Made by a program: the position numbers and the translations under genes. The notes beneath the pieces were generated by a model. That model did not search any database. It was not told where the DNA came from and saw only the letters and a list, made by a program, of their open reading frames with translations. Shown here piece by piece: positions 63,996 to 64,000 of a stretch of DNA of 64,000 nucleotides. The DNA lies in NCBI GenBank assembly GCA_038030265.1, contig CM075941.1:7440001-7504000 (forward strand), written 5' to 3'. This stretch comes from Corythucha ciliata. Taxonomy: Eukaryota > Arthropoda > Insecta > Hemiptera > Tingidae. Position 1 is the stretch's first letter; every line of letters starts with the position of its first letter.

Positions 63996-64000
63996 GTAAG

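Overview
The window comes from an animal nuclear genome, most likely an arthropod. It has spliced host genes with short GT-AG introns (46-121 nt), a Ty3/gypsy element with an env-like ORF, non-LTR retrotransposons, and very dense repeats. No bacterial-type operons, CRISPR arrays, tRNA or rRNA genes were seen. Most of the 64 kb is transposon sequence and transposon-borne minisatellite. The host genes are small islands within it.

Host genes identified by reading exons: two near-identical copies of the peroxisomal RING E3 gene pex2 (minus, 10186-11307 and 19916-21037); Meaf6, a subunit of MYST acetyltransferase (NuA4/TIP60, MOZ/MORF, HBO1) complexes (plus, 46999-48442); Sec61 gamma of the ER translocon (minus, 56909-62909, with a 5.8 kb transposon-filled intron); and the 5' part of Ostm1 (plus, 63518 to the window edge), head to head with Sec61 gamma. 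A minus-strand first exon (37880-37924), an unidentified exon beside the assembly gap (12795-13015) and a proline-rich ORF (55763-56515) are less certain.

Layout. 1-6080: minus-strand non-LTR ORF1 debris, then a decayed minus-strand Ty3/gypsy element (gag, protease, RT/RNase H, no integrase core, env-like ORF). 6350-12714 and 16689-22424: a duplicated block (the 3' end of a non-LTR element, minisatellites, pex2), separated by an exactly 500-N gap and further repeats. 22425-37800: repeat arrays and several inverted-repeat elements. 38078-46913: an 8.8 kb foldback transposon whose arms are arrays of a 164-bp satellite, flanked by a 9-bp target duplication and inserted 77 bp upstream of the Meaf6 start codon. 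49200-55160: minisatellite arrays with a clean hAT-like insertion. 55700-64000: the proline-rich ORF, Sec61 gamma and Ostm1.

The main discovery is that the ~30-bp degenerate minisatellite covering some 15 kb of the window is the internal body of a nonautonomous hAT-like family. Three insertions have matching termini and 8-bp target duplications (42480-43820, 49737-51181, 60345-62224). The orientation of the 30-bp repeats always follows the orientation of the termini. The second is the satellite-armed foldback element, which appears to split a formerly bidirectional promoter.
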